Positions 47,281-58,235 of a stretch of 64,000 nt of DNA are shown in pieces. The DNA comes from Epiperipatus broadwayi. Lineage: Eukaryota; Onychophora; Udeonychophora; Euonychophora; Peripatidae. The stretch's first letter is position 1, and every line of letters begins with the position of its first letter. Made by a program: the position numbers and the translations under genes. Location of the stretch: assembly GCA_028023455.1 (NCBI GenBank), contig JAQFVV010000055.1, positions 6,108,030-6,172,029 of the forward strand. Reading direction: 5' to 3'. The notes beneath the pieces were generated by a model. That model was not told the origin of the DNA. It did not search any database and was given only the letters and a program-made list of their open reading frames with translations.

Positions 47281-48170
47281 AGGATATTTTTAGGTTCAAA
47301 CTACAGACTGAAAAGAGATATGCTCTTTGAACAAGATTTCTAGTGATGTCAAAAATAGAAGATATATATAAAATTTTGAATAGCAGTTGATCTGTTCATA
47401 ATGTAATGAAAAAAAATTAAATAATTCTTCATTGAGGAAATATATAGCACCAGAAGTATTGAAATTAAGCTTCAGTTCAGGAATTATACAACTTTTGAAT
47501 ATATCACTAACACTGTGCTAAATGACTTTAGCCTATGATATAGATAATGGTGGCCCATATAAGATATTAGTTATTTAATAGATGGTGAACTCGAGCGAGC
47601 ATTTATAGATTGACATGGTCAAAGTATATGGATTTCTCATTACTGAATAAATAAATGGATTGAGCATTAAGGTTGCTCATGTTGCCAAAGTATCTGATAT
47701 TTTTTTTACATATCATTCATTGCCAATGTCTCCATTTAGATACTCCTAGTGAACCATTTTAGATAAGATATGCTCAAATTGCGGACTAAAAAGAGAGGTA
47801 ATCTTTGAGCGCGAGGCTTGTAATGATGTTAAAACATAGCAAGATGTATTCAAAAGTTTTGACAACAATGGATTTTTTCATGATATAATGGGAAAAAAAA
47901 AAGAATGATTCATCCTCAGGACCTATGTGCACCAGACATCTCAGAAGTGAACTTCAGTTCTGGAATCATTCTGAATCTATCACTACTACTTCACTAAAAC
48001 TCACACAGCTATAAAAAAAATTAAAGATGGCCCCTACAATATATTAATTATTGAAAATGCTGAGCTGATCAATAAGCATATGCAAATTAGCATGATCAAA
48101 TAATTTTCTAAAGTCAATTTTAAGTGCAAAAATATTTGAAAAGTGTGACACCTAATTTCTTTATGCAGTG
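47281..48170. repeat. Two-unit direct repeat, unit about 470 bp
   Basis: Units of about 47281-47685 and 47745-48165 share 'agatatgctc', 'gactaaaaagagag', 'ctttgagc', 'gatgttaaaa', 'agtgaacttcagttc', 'ggaat' and 'tgatcaaa' blocks in the same order. They extend the family E sequence, so the original element was probably longer and tandemly duplicated. Strongly diverged. Confidence 0.65.
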
Positions 48171-50454
48171 TTATCTTGATATTTTTTGTGGGAGCACTCA
48201 TCTTTGATCATATATTTTACTTACTATTTAACTGAAATTAAAATGGTTCTTTTTTTAATATTTAAAATAATTAAAATCATGTGACTATAATACAGACATG
48301 CCATGTTTGTTGGTTTATACTATTCTAGCTATAGTCGGACTTTGAGTCTTCTTATAGAATGCCATGGATGATGTGATTTAAAATATAATCCAATCCATTC
48401 CTCTATTAATAACCTCGTTACTCTCGGAATTCGAGCTCAGAGTAGAAATTTGCAATCGACTCTCTTCAGGCATTTCCACAAATATCTCATAGTAATGATA
48501 AATTTAGTATACGCTAAATATAACTTTCTTATAAATTTTAAATTACTAAGTTGATTCAATATATATATGCGTGAGTATGTATATTTATAATTATTGGTTT
48601 TATAAAACGACTAAATAAAATAAACAAATGAGACCTGTTTAATTTTGAAATCAAGTTTAACACATTTTAATCAGTAATAAAAACAAAAATATTATCACAT
48701 AAAAATATTAAAATTTAGAATTATAATCTGTGCTTATATATATATACACTAATAAATTATTTAATATTCAAAAAAAAAAAAAATAATGTAATCATTTACA
48801 TATATATAATTTAAGATCGTGTGTATAATAAATAATACACATGATACATTATAAATCTACCTATTGTGTCATTAAAATGATTCAGTGTGTGTTATATGCC
48901 TATATAAGATAACATCCATTCGCACTAGATTAATAATAGAATGTATTCTGATATTAGTTATGTGTGTTTAAAAAGAAATTATGTTAATTGTCAGGTAAGA
49001 TTCAATTTGGAATATAATAAAACTTACTTCTAAATTGAAATAATTAAAAAACTTTTACCTTAGTCAGCTGTCATTTTCATCAGAGTATATATCAAAATAT
49101 CAACATCTAAATTTTATTAAATAAATAAAAAAAATAAAATGTTCATCTTATCAGTTCTCCACTTTAATATGCGAAGTAATTTTTCCAAGCAAATATAATT
49201 ATCCACAAAGGAAATAAAGTTTAAGGGTTATTAAAATACACAATGAAGTAATCCAAGACGGGAAAGAATAACGATTTTATATCCCTCCTTAGACGAAATA
49301 AAATGACGATGAATGTTGAAACATAAAGTTCATTGATCATCCTTCGAAGAGGCAATCCAGATATTCATTCTTTAAATATTTGCGTAGTAAAATATTTAAC
49401 ATCTTCAATATAATACTCCATTATTAAGGCAGCTTTTTAAATGAGAATTACCACGATTATATTTTAGGCATTGATTAAGTAGGAATAAATTTACATGTTC
49501 AGGTTTAAAACATCAGCAGAAATCCTTGGCATAAATTATCTAGCCACAGAACATCTTTATACATTTTTGTCTTCTTAAATATATATTTTGTAAACTCATT
49601 TCGAAGACGTTGATAACTTTTGTAACCTTGTTAATTACAATGATTATTTTTTTTATAGTTCTTTATAATATTCAAAGGCAGTAAATTAATTACTTGAAGT
49701 AGGTTTTAAAATATTGAATCTTCTTTTTTTAATTTTTCTTAAATGTGTTCTAAATTCGAACACATTTAAATTTACAGACGTAGTACTTGCCTTGATAACT
49801 AAATAGAAGATTATTGTTATAACAATATTAGTTCGTTTTTATACTGGATTAATTTTTGCAAGCATCACATAATCACGCTCACTATTGTTTAACATATACA
49901 ATTTGTAATGAACCCCAAACGTTTATTTCCTTTGTTTCAACTGATAAAAATGCAATGTTGACTTAAGGCTTTGTCAAATGTCAAGTTTTATATTAATAAA
50001 AAAAATACTATTAGTTAGAAACATTTATCTATGTGTGTGTATAAATAAACTAGAATTATTCATTTTTAGAACTATTCTTTTAATACTAACTAGTCTATAT
50101 ATATAGCTGATACATGAAAAGCTTAAGATAGGTGTAAGTTATTTATATCTGTTGATTCAATATAGGCACAGTTAAATTCACAAAGAAACACAAATTGTTT
50201 TAGTTGAGGCTCATATGGTACTCTCACAATACTATTCTAGAATCAAAAGACTGAAGCCCTCAGTTATTATAAAACAGAGCATTAAAGTATATAATTGTTG
50301 ATGGATCTATACAATTAGGTAATTAGACTTGATTTCATAACATTAAGATCTTTTTGAATTTCTAACTATTCGCTTGATTTTAAAAAGAGACTAAAAATAT
50401 GTCTGTTCCATGTATAATGTAGAATTGATCTGAACAACAGCTATAATATTTTAT

Positions 50455-50995
50455 CATTTTATATCTTTTGAGCTCTCCAGTTTACAATAGATGGTTCTAG
50501 AATCCAATGAAGAGAATTATACCGAATAATAAAATATAAAAACACTGTAATCTAGTATCTTGATTATTCAAGTTTATAATAATTGGCTCTGTGAAGAGAA
50601 TTGATCCTAAAAGTAGATATGATTACCTAGTTTATCTCTGAACTCTAGCGAAGAGAATTGATCCTAACAATAAGTAGTCAAATCATCTAGTGTCTTTTAA
50701 TTACTTAAGCTTACAATACATGCCTTTGGAATCCAGTGAAGAGAATTGCTCCTGATAAAAGATACAATAATACTGTCATCTAGTATCTCTTGATTACTCA
50801 GGCTTACAATAGATGGCTCTGGAGTGCAATGAAGAGAATTGCATTTAACAATGAATATAATAGCATTATCATGCAATATCTTTTGATTATTCGAGCTTAC
50901 AATAGATGGCTCTGGAATGCAATGAAGAGAATTGCATTTAACAATGGATCTAACAGCCTTATTATCTAGTATCCGTCCAATGACGAGAATTATTT
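50455..50995. repeat. Tandem array, about 93-bp unit, 6-7 copies
   Basis: Each unit contains 'tatcttttgattattc', 'agcttacaatagatggctct', 'ggaat.caatgaagagaatt' and a tail ending 'atctag'. Unit starts are near 50462, 50559, 50630, 50690, 50782 and 50875, with a partial last unit at 50969. The two units at 50782 and 50875 are nearly identical; others are shortened. Intronic minisatellite-like array. Confidence 0.85.
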
Positions 50996-51119
50996 CTGTG
51001 ATTATATACTATTATTATTTAATATTATATAATTATTTATGATTTTATTAAGAAATATTCTATCATGTGTATTACATATTAAATACCATACTATTATAAA
51101 TAATGGCATCATTTTTTTT

Positions 51120-51215
51120 ATGCACTTTAAGTAATGCAACACTTTATTTTTTATATTTGCAAATACTTTACAGTTTCAGCTATTCTGCAGACTTCTTCAG
51201 AGCTTATAATATTTA
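51120..51215 (-). repeat. Family D single arm with hammerhead-like core
   Basis: On the minus strand CUGAAGA (51200-51194) and GAAAC (51177-51173) flank AGUCUGCAGAAUAGCU, where only the outer three pairs remain of stem II. Downstream 'aaataaagtgttgcattact' resembles other family D tails. No inverted partner seen. Confidence 0.55.
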
Positions 51216-51741
51216 AAAACATATTTTAATATATAGATGAAGGCAGGGCAGATTAAGATAAAAGACAAGATATATTACGATAGAGAATATTGAACGATAA
51301 GCTGAAATGTAATTATAATAAATTTGGTAAAAGTTATCACATTAACGTAGAGTTACTTATTTTATCTTGTTTTAAACCTAGTGAAGGAGAGATTGCAGGG
51401 TCATAAAAATTGTTTAAATGTATGTGTGGTCATAAATTCATAAGGGTCAATTATATTTGATCTATTTGTTAGAAATCTCATTTGGTATAGTGTCAGACAC
51501 TGGAATTCAAGATCCATTGATCATGGCTCTGACTGTCATTTCCAAGGCTCAGATTTTTTTATGAACTCCTGAATAGTAAACCAATCATTTTTAGTGGGGG
51601 GTGCAGACTCTAAAACTCAAGATCCATCGTTCATGATCTAGCTCTATCATTTTAATTCAAATTTTTTATGAACTCCCAAGCAATTAAACCATTTATTAAG
51701 TGTGTGTGATTTTAATAAAGTATATATCTGATTTATCAACC

Positions 51742-51916
51742 CATAAACTGGATTCCAAGAGATTGTAAAAGACCCAGAAAGAGAGGGAGATGGGTGGATG
51801 AAATAAGAAAGTGTGCAGGGGTGATGTGGAGAAGAGAAGCTAAAGATAGGAAAAGATGGATTGAACTTGGAGAGACCTTCATTCTGCAGTGGATTGATAA
51901 TGATTGATGATGATGA
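51742..51916 (+). pseudogene. RTE-like LINE 3' fragment
   Basis: Translates to NWIPRDCKRPRK, then (after a small deletion) RWVDEIRKCAGVMWRREAKD, then GLNLERPSFCSG/IELGETFILQWIDND across a frameshift. Ends with a short TGA tail at 51903-51915. Confidence 0.8.
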
Positions 51917-52249
51917 ATTACATATGGTCTTATTGATTGTATTTAAAAACTATGTCTTAATCATATTTTTAACAAAATTCTATTACTAACTAATCAAAAA
52001 TTTTCGTTACTTATAAGATAGAGAAACAAATACATTTCCAAAATAATTTTAGTCTATTAATAGTTAGATGATCATTTTCCTAATCACAAACTTAGCACGA
52101 CCACATGTTTGATCATGTGATGTTTACTATTTTAAAAAAATAGTTCACTTCTTATATTTTTCTTTTTTTTTGATAATAACACATCTATATATATATATGA
52201 ATTTTTTCTACAGTACGGGCTTTTTTCATATCTGCACTTATATATGTAA

Positions 52250-52640
52250 TTTGTAGAGGGTTTGAACTCAGACTTTCACATGACCCTCAATCATCCATGC
52301 TTTTTCATACCGCTGATACATTTGATCACACACATGTCGAAAAGATAAATAATCATCAGTATATGTATTTCATGCTAAACCAGCACTCGTCAGTTGGTCC
52401 AGATTATCACCTTCACACATATATACAATCAAAGCTCAGCTTATATTAAAATAGCCAATCTTCATATTTTAATGGACAGGCTTCAAACCATTCCATCCCA
52501 CAACTCTTCTGCCATCTATTTCATTGAAAATCTGATGATGAATGCTCAAAGCCCATCTTAGTGCCAGTCTTCTCATCCTACCCACGTTGATCACAAGTCA
52601 CTCTGACCCTTCATGTACAGGACCCCCTATATATTACATA
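52250..52640. repeat. Family B copy 4, left arm plus loop
   Basis: 'gggtttgaactcagactttc' at 52259 starts the arm. It continues through 'gtcgaaaagataaataatc', 'gctaaaccagcactcgtca' and 'cacacatatatacaatc' into the loop with 'tgatgatgaatgctcaaagc'. The right arm is absent; a family A fragment follows directly. Confidence 0.75.
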
Positions 52641-52644
52641 TATA

Positions 52645-52850
52645 TATAGTAAGAAAATCAAGTCATGCATTATGTGATCTAGAAACTAGTCTGGAGATAT
52701 TGGGTGTGACTAGACAATAGATAGGGATTTTGGTGCATCCATTGATTACTATAACTAACTTTAGGTGGCACTATTGTATGGAGTTTCTACTGTTTTAATA
52801 GATCGTGTAAGCATAGGAAATGGTGATCATGCAATATTTTACTGGTTTCA
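52645..52850 (+). repeat. Family A right-arm fragment
   Basis: Begins inside the ribozyme region ('tctagaaactagtctggaga', 52679) and runs through 'ccattgattac' to the outer end 'gtaagcataggaaatggtga' (52807). The CUGAUGA half is missing. Confidence 0.75.
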
Positions 52851-52989
52851 TACCATTCGTGGCCAAAGGACGTTGGTGACTATGATTAATAAAAAAACAA
52901 AGACACTAAAAGGTCTAGAGATTGAACTCTTGTCAGACATGTACGACTATACAAGCAAATTAGCTTAACACGATTGTCTTTTTATTTTG

Positions 52990-53275
52990 GGCTCATGGCT
53001 CTGTAGTTAACTAAAAAGGTAAAAGATGGCTGCTAGAGAGTTGCATAAGATCCAACGTGCAGTGTTTTCAGATCTAAGACTCCTCCTCACTGATGAAGGC
53101 CACAAGCTAGAAACTCGTCTGGTGATATTGGATGAGTAGGTAGTAGATACGGATTTTGATATACAAACCTAGCACTGCGTCACATTATTGTTTGGAGAGA
53201 GTTGCTACTGTTTTAACAGATTGTGTAAGCATAAGAAATGGTGATCACGTAATGTTTTCAAATCTGTTATTCAAA
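52990..53275 (+). repeat. Family A right arm with intact ribozyme core
   Basis: A second right arm immediately after the preceding one, in the same orientation. Contains 'gatccaacgtgcagtg', the hammerhead motif and the outer block 'gtaagcataagaaatggtga' (about 53226). Part of the 'tgattactc' terminal block is deleted. Confidence 0.75.
53082..53127 (+). ncRNA. Hammerhead ribozyme motif, complete core
   Basis: CUGAUGA (53090-53096), stem II region AGGCCACAAGCUA (53097-53109, pairs GGC with GCU by one wobble), GAAAC (53110-53114), UC, GUC cleavage triplet (53117-53119). Stem I pairs UCCUCA (5') with UGGUGA (3') over five of six positions. All residues normally invariant in hammerheads are present. 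Stem III is minimal (A-U, C-G, 2-nt loop), as in Penelope-type or dimer-acting hammerheads, so cleavage may require pairing of two copies. Confidence 0.6.
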
Positions 53276-53380
53276 GAATAGTGATTTCATTACAAAGAAC
53301 TAGATGGAAAACTGCACATAAGATTATGTTTACTTATAAGATATAGTTTATGAATCGAATCAAGATATGCATTATAATTC

Positions 53381-53670
53381 ATCATCACTATTTTCGAATC
53401 TTATCAATTCTCTACAGATTGAAGGTCTCACATCTTTCTTCTCCATAACATACCAGCCGATTTTCTTATTTCATCAATCCATCTCACATGTAGTCGCTTT
53501 GAAGGTCTCACAAGTTTAATTCAATTTCTCCAATTCCTAGTCTTTGTCCCCCATAACATACCAGCCGATTTTCTTATTTCATCAATCTATCTCACATGTG
53601 GTCGCTTTGTAAGTCCATTAGAATTTCTTAGGATCCAACTACAGCTATTATTCTTGTCAATGCGTTTGAA
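53381..53670 (-). pseudogene. RTE-like LINE 3' fragment with internal tandem duplication
   Basis: The reverse complement gives pieces of the HVRWIDEIRKSAGMLW terminal block twice (about 53444-53505 and 53540-53605), because 'ataacataccagccgatttt' and its neighbours are duplicated in tandem about 99 bp apart. Frame-broken. Confidence 0.7.
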
Positions 53671-54239
53671 GGAGATTAGTCAATCATGATTTTATCTTTA
53701 ATTGGCCTTTTAATAGATGTATGTATCTTACAAACTTAACTACGCAATTTTACTAACTTTCTATTTTGACTTTTTAGGTATGTTTAATTACCATTGGAAT
53801 GATTAAAGATGCTTTATGGATAAACTGAGTTGTGGTAGAATGGGAGTAAACATTTGTTTAGAATCGCTGATTGGTATTTTAGGAGAATTTGAAATAAAAC
53901 TAAATATCACAGTCTATATATGTCCACCATCCTTGCTAGTAGTAGGTTCTTTTAAATGTCTAAGACAAAGAAAACAGTATACCATAGTCATGAGCAGTTG
54001 TATTTTCATCATTAAGATTACTAATAGCATTGCCGTAATCCAATATAATGCCTTGTTCACTTCATAACTGTGGCAACGTAATGGAATCTAAAGTGAAAGA
54101 TGTTCACGTTGAAATATAACCTGATCATTATCCATTCAATTTTATTTCTATCGAAATATATAAAAATAGATATTGAATGGTCATTCTGGGAATGCAAAAA
54201 GCAGTAAGAAAATTAGTATATTGTTGCAGTAAAATTTTT

Positions 54240-54840
54240 TGTTCATTTGGCATTTCTAATCCTAGACAAATTAGACATATACTATTGCAATGCAATGCAT
54301 TGTGACTTCTAACTTTTAGTCAGGAATCTCTCACTATGCTCAGAGAAATTGTTAGCCACTTTATTGTCTCTTTCCATTCCCCACCCTAGGTTTTTCCCAT
54401 ATTCTTCTCTATCCTGTACCATCCCATTTCCACAGCAATCTTTGTTTCCATGGCCTTTATATTTAAATCCCTCTTATCTTTCCCAATGCAGCATAGAAAA
54501 CAAGAACCCACTTTCTGTATAATCACTTTTTTTATATTTATTCTTCCACAACTTCATTATTTGTACTCTTTCTTCTTGCAGACATTTACATTCAATTAAC
54601 ACATGCCTAATATTTTCTATGCCTTCTTTACACAACTTGCAGATTAAATCACCCACATTTTTCCATTTATGTGTATATTCCCTTGTTGCTAAAGATTCTA
54701 TTTGAGCCTTAAACAGGAAACTACTTTCCTTGCTATTATCATAAATTAACTCGCACTCAATATTCTGTTTATATATATTGTACCGTTTGTTTATATGGTA
54801 AAAGTATATTGGCATCTGGTAAGATATTTAAAAGCTAAGA
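54240..54840 (-). pseudogene. LINE C-terminal fragment with CCHC-type zinc knuckle
   Basis: The minus-strand open frame (54815-54474, 113 codons) contains SLATREYTHKWKN, then CKLCKEGIENIRHVLIEC, a CX2CX8HX4C zinc knuckle, and a C-terminal SGFLFSMLHWER. This is the layout of the region after the RT domain in several LINE clades (zf-RVT-like). It is unrelated to the RTE-like family above and looks younger, with no stop over the whole frame. The 5' side stops at an A-rich run at 54841 on the + strand. Confidence 0.65.
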
Positions 54841-55050
54841 AAAAAAAAAGTAAATTTAGCGTTCTTATTAAAAAGACGTAATTAAATTTTAGTCTGTATA
54901 ATCTATTTTTTTTAAACGTACAATGAAAATTAAATTTTCGTCCATATTTTTTTTTTTTTGTCTAATTAGAAATAAAAGCAGAAAATTGGAAAGAACAAAA
55001 GACACACAAATTACTAATCCAGATAAGCTAAAAGAAAAATATTTTAGCTA
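54841..55050. other. AT-rich spacer
   Basis: Homopolymer-rich sequence between the LINE fragment and the G+C-elevated block. Confidence 0.5.
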
Positions 55051-55470
55051 ATTAAAGATGGCAGAGGGACTTTGTAACTTAAATTTAAAGAGTATACAAG
55101 ATTATTATTTTGTACGCTGATAAAAGACAAAAGGATGCACAGAAGCTTCAAGAAACCGGATCGAGTATAAAAAGAGGACAACTTCGATCTGAGTCTTCTC
55201 TATATCTTCTAATTACGTGTCTGAAAGTTGGGGGTTTCCGCGAGCATAACCTGTGGCAGGAATATACTTCTGCACAGGTATGCCACTTGTTGTCACGCAA
55301 GCAATGGAAACGGGCCTTGTGAAGATCGCTTTTTATAATGAAAGGGTCACTACAATCGTGCCTTTTCTCCAGCTATAGAGCAGAACAATAATGGAAGACG
55401 CCAGCAGGAGAGACCAATGGAAATTCTTGAGCTCAGGATCCCAAAAACCTAAACCAATTTACCAATAAGT
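55051..55470. other. G+C-elevated block of unknown nature inside TIMM13 intron 1
   Basis: Clearly richer in G+C and CpG than its surroundings. It holds short frames: MAEGLCNLNLKSIQDYYFVR at 55058, a 70-codon frame at 55110-55322 with a donor-like CAG|gtatgc at about 55277, and MEDASRRDQWKFL at 55392. None has a recognised domain. It could be an unannotated exon, a decayed retrocopy, or an older transposon; I cannot decide. Confidence 0.3.
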
Positions 55471-56569
55471 TAAGAATAACTTTTCCCGATTGTGATAAAG
55501 TTTGCAAACAATTCTTAAAATAATCCTGATAAAGACTTTAAATTCTATTATCAAGAGATTCTTGTGTACCTAAGAACTATAATTGTTTTACTGTTATTTT
55601 TTATTAATTGATTAATATCTGGATTAGCGTGTGTCGTCTTTCTAATTAATTAATTCATAATGTTTTTTTTTTTTTGTATATTTTAATTTGTTAAAATAAA
55701 AATAATTATTTCTAATACCCCTACTCATTGTATGTTATTAATGATTATTATTAAAGTTAATTATGAAGATTTGAAAATATAATTTACCTTTGCCAATGCT
55801 GTACTGAAACAAAATTTTCCGGAGATTCCAAATAATTTCGTCGTAACTAAATAAATAAAAGTGGTTTGGCCAGTAGATTCAGACAGAATCCTGGTGCCAT
55901 TCAAATAAATTAAAAGCTGGCTTATATGATCACATTATTTTTAGTAGTTACACGAGTTAAAACGGTGTTTGTGACCAGGAAAAATAATTGCGTCCATTAA
56001 ATCTTACTGAATTGTCTGACGAAACAAATTTAATAGATAGGACGTAATTTAGTCAAGTACGTGTAGTTAATTCGTATAAAAACCTTAATAGAGGGTGGAC
56101 ATTACAATATATTTAAATTTTTTTTACTCTCCAACTCCCTATTCTTTATTAAAGCATCTATTCTTCTATCCCATTCTTTGCCACCATAACAATCAATTCT
56201 AACATAATCATCCTACCTTTTGTATAAGTATACTAACATAAATTCTTTATCCAAATCTTCTGCATACCGTACTACCTTTCTCACTTATCTTGTTGCCTGC
56301 CTTTTACTCATAATCCAATTAAATATTATTTTGGCTATTTTCTTATTATCCATAAACTGCAATATAGCGAACATTTTCATTTTGCATCTCTCATTATGAA
56401 CGAGAACATATAAGCACCTTCTATTAATTCATTATTTACATAAGATATTTGCTTTTGGGAACTTCATTTATGATCTGTGACATGCCTCAACATCACTAAT
56501 CTCAATCAAATTAGGCTTAAATACTTTACCAGGTTTTACTTGCTTTATTTAAAATATGAAAGAGGTGTA
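55471..56569. other. AT-rich intron sequence
   Basis: No frame, repeat family or site recognised. Confidence 0.5.
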
Positions 56570-56700
56570 GGAGAGGTGAAGTTTATAAGAGCTCTGATGA
56601 TGACTGCTGGATAGTTGAAACTAAGCAAGAGGAGATAAAATAAATCATATGTTAAAAGTGCATTGTGAAGTGTAAATTATGGAGTATATGGTCTATTACA
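56570..56700 (+). repeat. Family D single arm with hammerhead-like core
   Basis: CUGAUGA (56594-56600), stem II GACUG (56602-56606) and UAGUU (56612-56616) paired with two G-U wobbles, GAAAC (56617-56621). The tail 'aaaagtgcattgtgaagtgt' matches other family D tails. No inverted partner recognised. Confidence 0.6.
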
Positions 56701-57073
56701 TTACATGTAATATGTTAATAAGCACATGTAATTATATTTTAGATAGTTAAACTAATTTATTAAATAATGAACTAGTAGCTAGGGCTCTCATAAGATAGGG
56801 AGCTATAATGAATTAATTACATAATTGGTTATTTGAAGTATGTGTAATTAAATGAATGCTTTGCAGTGATAAAAACAAAACCATTTGGACTGGGGATCAC
56901 TATTTTAAAATCATATAGACTGGATAATACTTTTATATTAACTAAGAAATACTGATTATTGTTAGTAGTTTTATATTTATATATTTTTTCAGCTATATAT
57001 ATATATTGCGATAGTGACATAAAACATTTCCTTCATCACTTGGTTTTATTTGAATTTTTTTTTCTTTTATTAG

Positions 57074-57142
57074 AAAATGTCTGATAAATGTTTTAGGAAG
57101 TGTGTAACTAAACCAGGCAGCTCTTTGGATAATTCTGAACAG
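57074..57142 (+). CDS. TIMM13: Tim13, exon 2 (first CX3C motif)
   Basis: This exon gives 23 codons, KMSDKCFRKCVTKP then GSSLDNSEQ, continuing exon 1 without a shift (QELLQ-KMSDKC). CFRKC is the first of the twin CX3C motifs whose cysteines form the disulfides of small Tim proteins; the matching human region is RMTDKCFRKCIGKP. Acceptor 'ttttattag' precedes and donor 'gtaatt' follows (57143). The exon ends between codons. The expected final exon (KC-AMCMDRY-like, second CX3C and the C-terminal helix) was not found up to 64000, so intron 2 exceeds 6.8 kb or the gene is incomplete here. Confidence 0.95.
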
Positions 57143-57213
57143 GTAATTAAAAACATTTTTTTGTAAAAAAATATGATTCTTCAAAATACATTTGTAAATT
57201 GTTTTCTTTGCAG

Positions 57214-57255
57214 CGAGATAATTTAATTCGTAAGAGTGAAAATGGAGTATTTTAA
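57214..57255 (+). CDS. Possible alternative last exon of TIMM13 (doubtful)
   Basis: A strong acceptor (pyrimidine tract, 'tttgcag' ending at 57213) lies only 71 bp after exon 2. Splicing there in phase gives RDNLIRKSENGVF and a stop at 57253-57255. The peptide has no similarity to the Tim13 C-terminus and lacks the second CX3C, so the product could not form the normal fold. It may be a cryptic site. Confidence 0.15.
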   Translation, partial: RDNLIRKSENGVF

Positions 57256-57544
57256 TATGCCACATTCAGAACATGTCAAGGATTCTTTGCATTGTAAAAA
57301 TTATGTAAAACAAAATTTTTTAGTAAATACTGTAGAAGGGTCTCCTGTCAGACCTACAACCTGATTGCAAATCTAAATTGAGTATGTAAAATTTAATGCA
57401 TGTATATAAAACGGGGAAATCCCGATTTTAAGTGAAATATGAACTTCTTTATCACATAAAAGAAAACTGCATAAAAAGATATTAAGAAGAAACATGAATC
57501 GCATAACTTCAAAATCGCTTTAAAAAAATCCGCGCAAAAAGATG

Positions 57545-57740
57545 ATGCAAGTGTGTATATATATGTATGTGTAGGAGATGATAATCTGAACTGACGAGTG
57601 CTGGTTCAGCATGAAATATGTATATTGGCGATTATTTATCTTTTCTATATGTGTGGTCATGTGTATGAGTAGTATGAGATAGCATGGATAGTTGAAGGTT
57701 GCTTGAAAGTCTGATTTCAAATCCCATATATTTACAATTA
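57545..57740 (+). repeat. Family B copy 5, right arm only
   Basis: Runs from 'gtgtgtatatatatgtatgt' through 'gctggttcagcatgaaatat', 'gtggtcatgtgtat' and 'ggatagttgaagg' to the outer end 'atttcaaatccc'. No left arm. Confidence 0.8.
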
Positions 57741-58235
57741 AGTTCCAGGTATAAGAATGCCTGTATTTCAAATCTTACAGATAAAATACTAGTTTTGACA
57801 TTTGATCTTTATAATTTATTTACATTTATCATATGAATATATATACTTGGGAGAATATTTAATTTGCAATGCAAATGTTTTATAAAAAAATTATATTCGA
57901 GATACATTTTAAAGCTTACAATAATATCTACCCAAACTTTATAAGCAAACATTTACAAGTAACATATACACAAACAAATACAAATAATATGTATGCAAGA
58001 CAGCCTAAGTGAAAAATGGTTAAAAAGTATGAACTGATGTGCATGTCTGTCCTGAAATGAATCGATAGGTGAGTTATGATATATTCTTCACTTACATCAG
58101 TGTATTTAATTAATCTAATTATTCTATTTGTTAATTTTTGGGGAGACTAATGGAAAACATGCATTAGCTAAGTTACGAATTATGCATATAACATTCATTG
58201 TTTTTTTTAATTACTGGTTCTCAATTTCAATTCAT
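57741..58235. other. AT-rich DNA, no gene recognised
   Basis: TIMM13 intron 2 or flanking sequence; nothing recognised. Confidence 0.5.

Larger units (their letters stand above)
45990..57073 (+). other. TIMM13: TIMM13 intron 1 (11,084 bp)
   Basis: GT (45990) to AG (57073), with a pyrimidine-rich tract before the acceptor. It houses family E and A repeats, a two-unit direct repeat, a 93-bp tandem array, LINE fragments and family B and D copies. Intergenic-like stretches inside with no recognised feature are 48171-50454, 51205-51741, 51917-52249 and 53671-54240. Confidence 0.85.
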
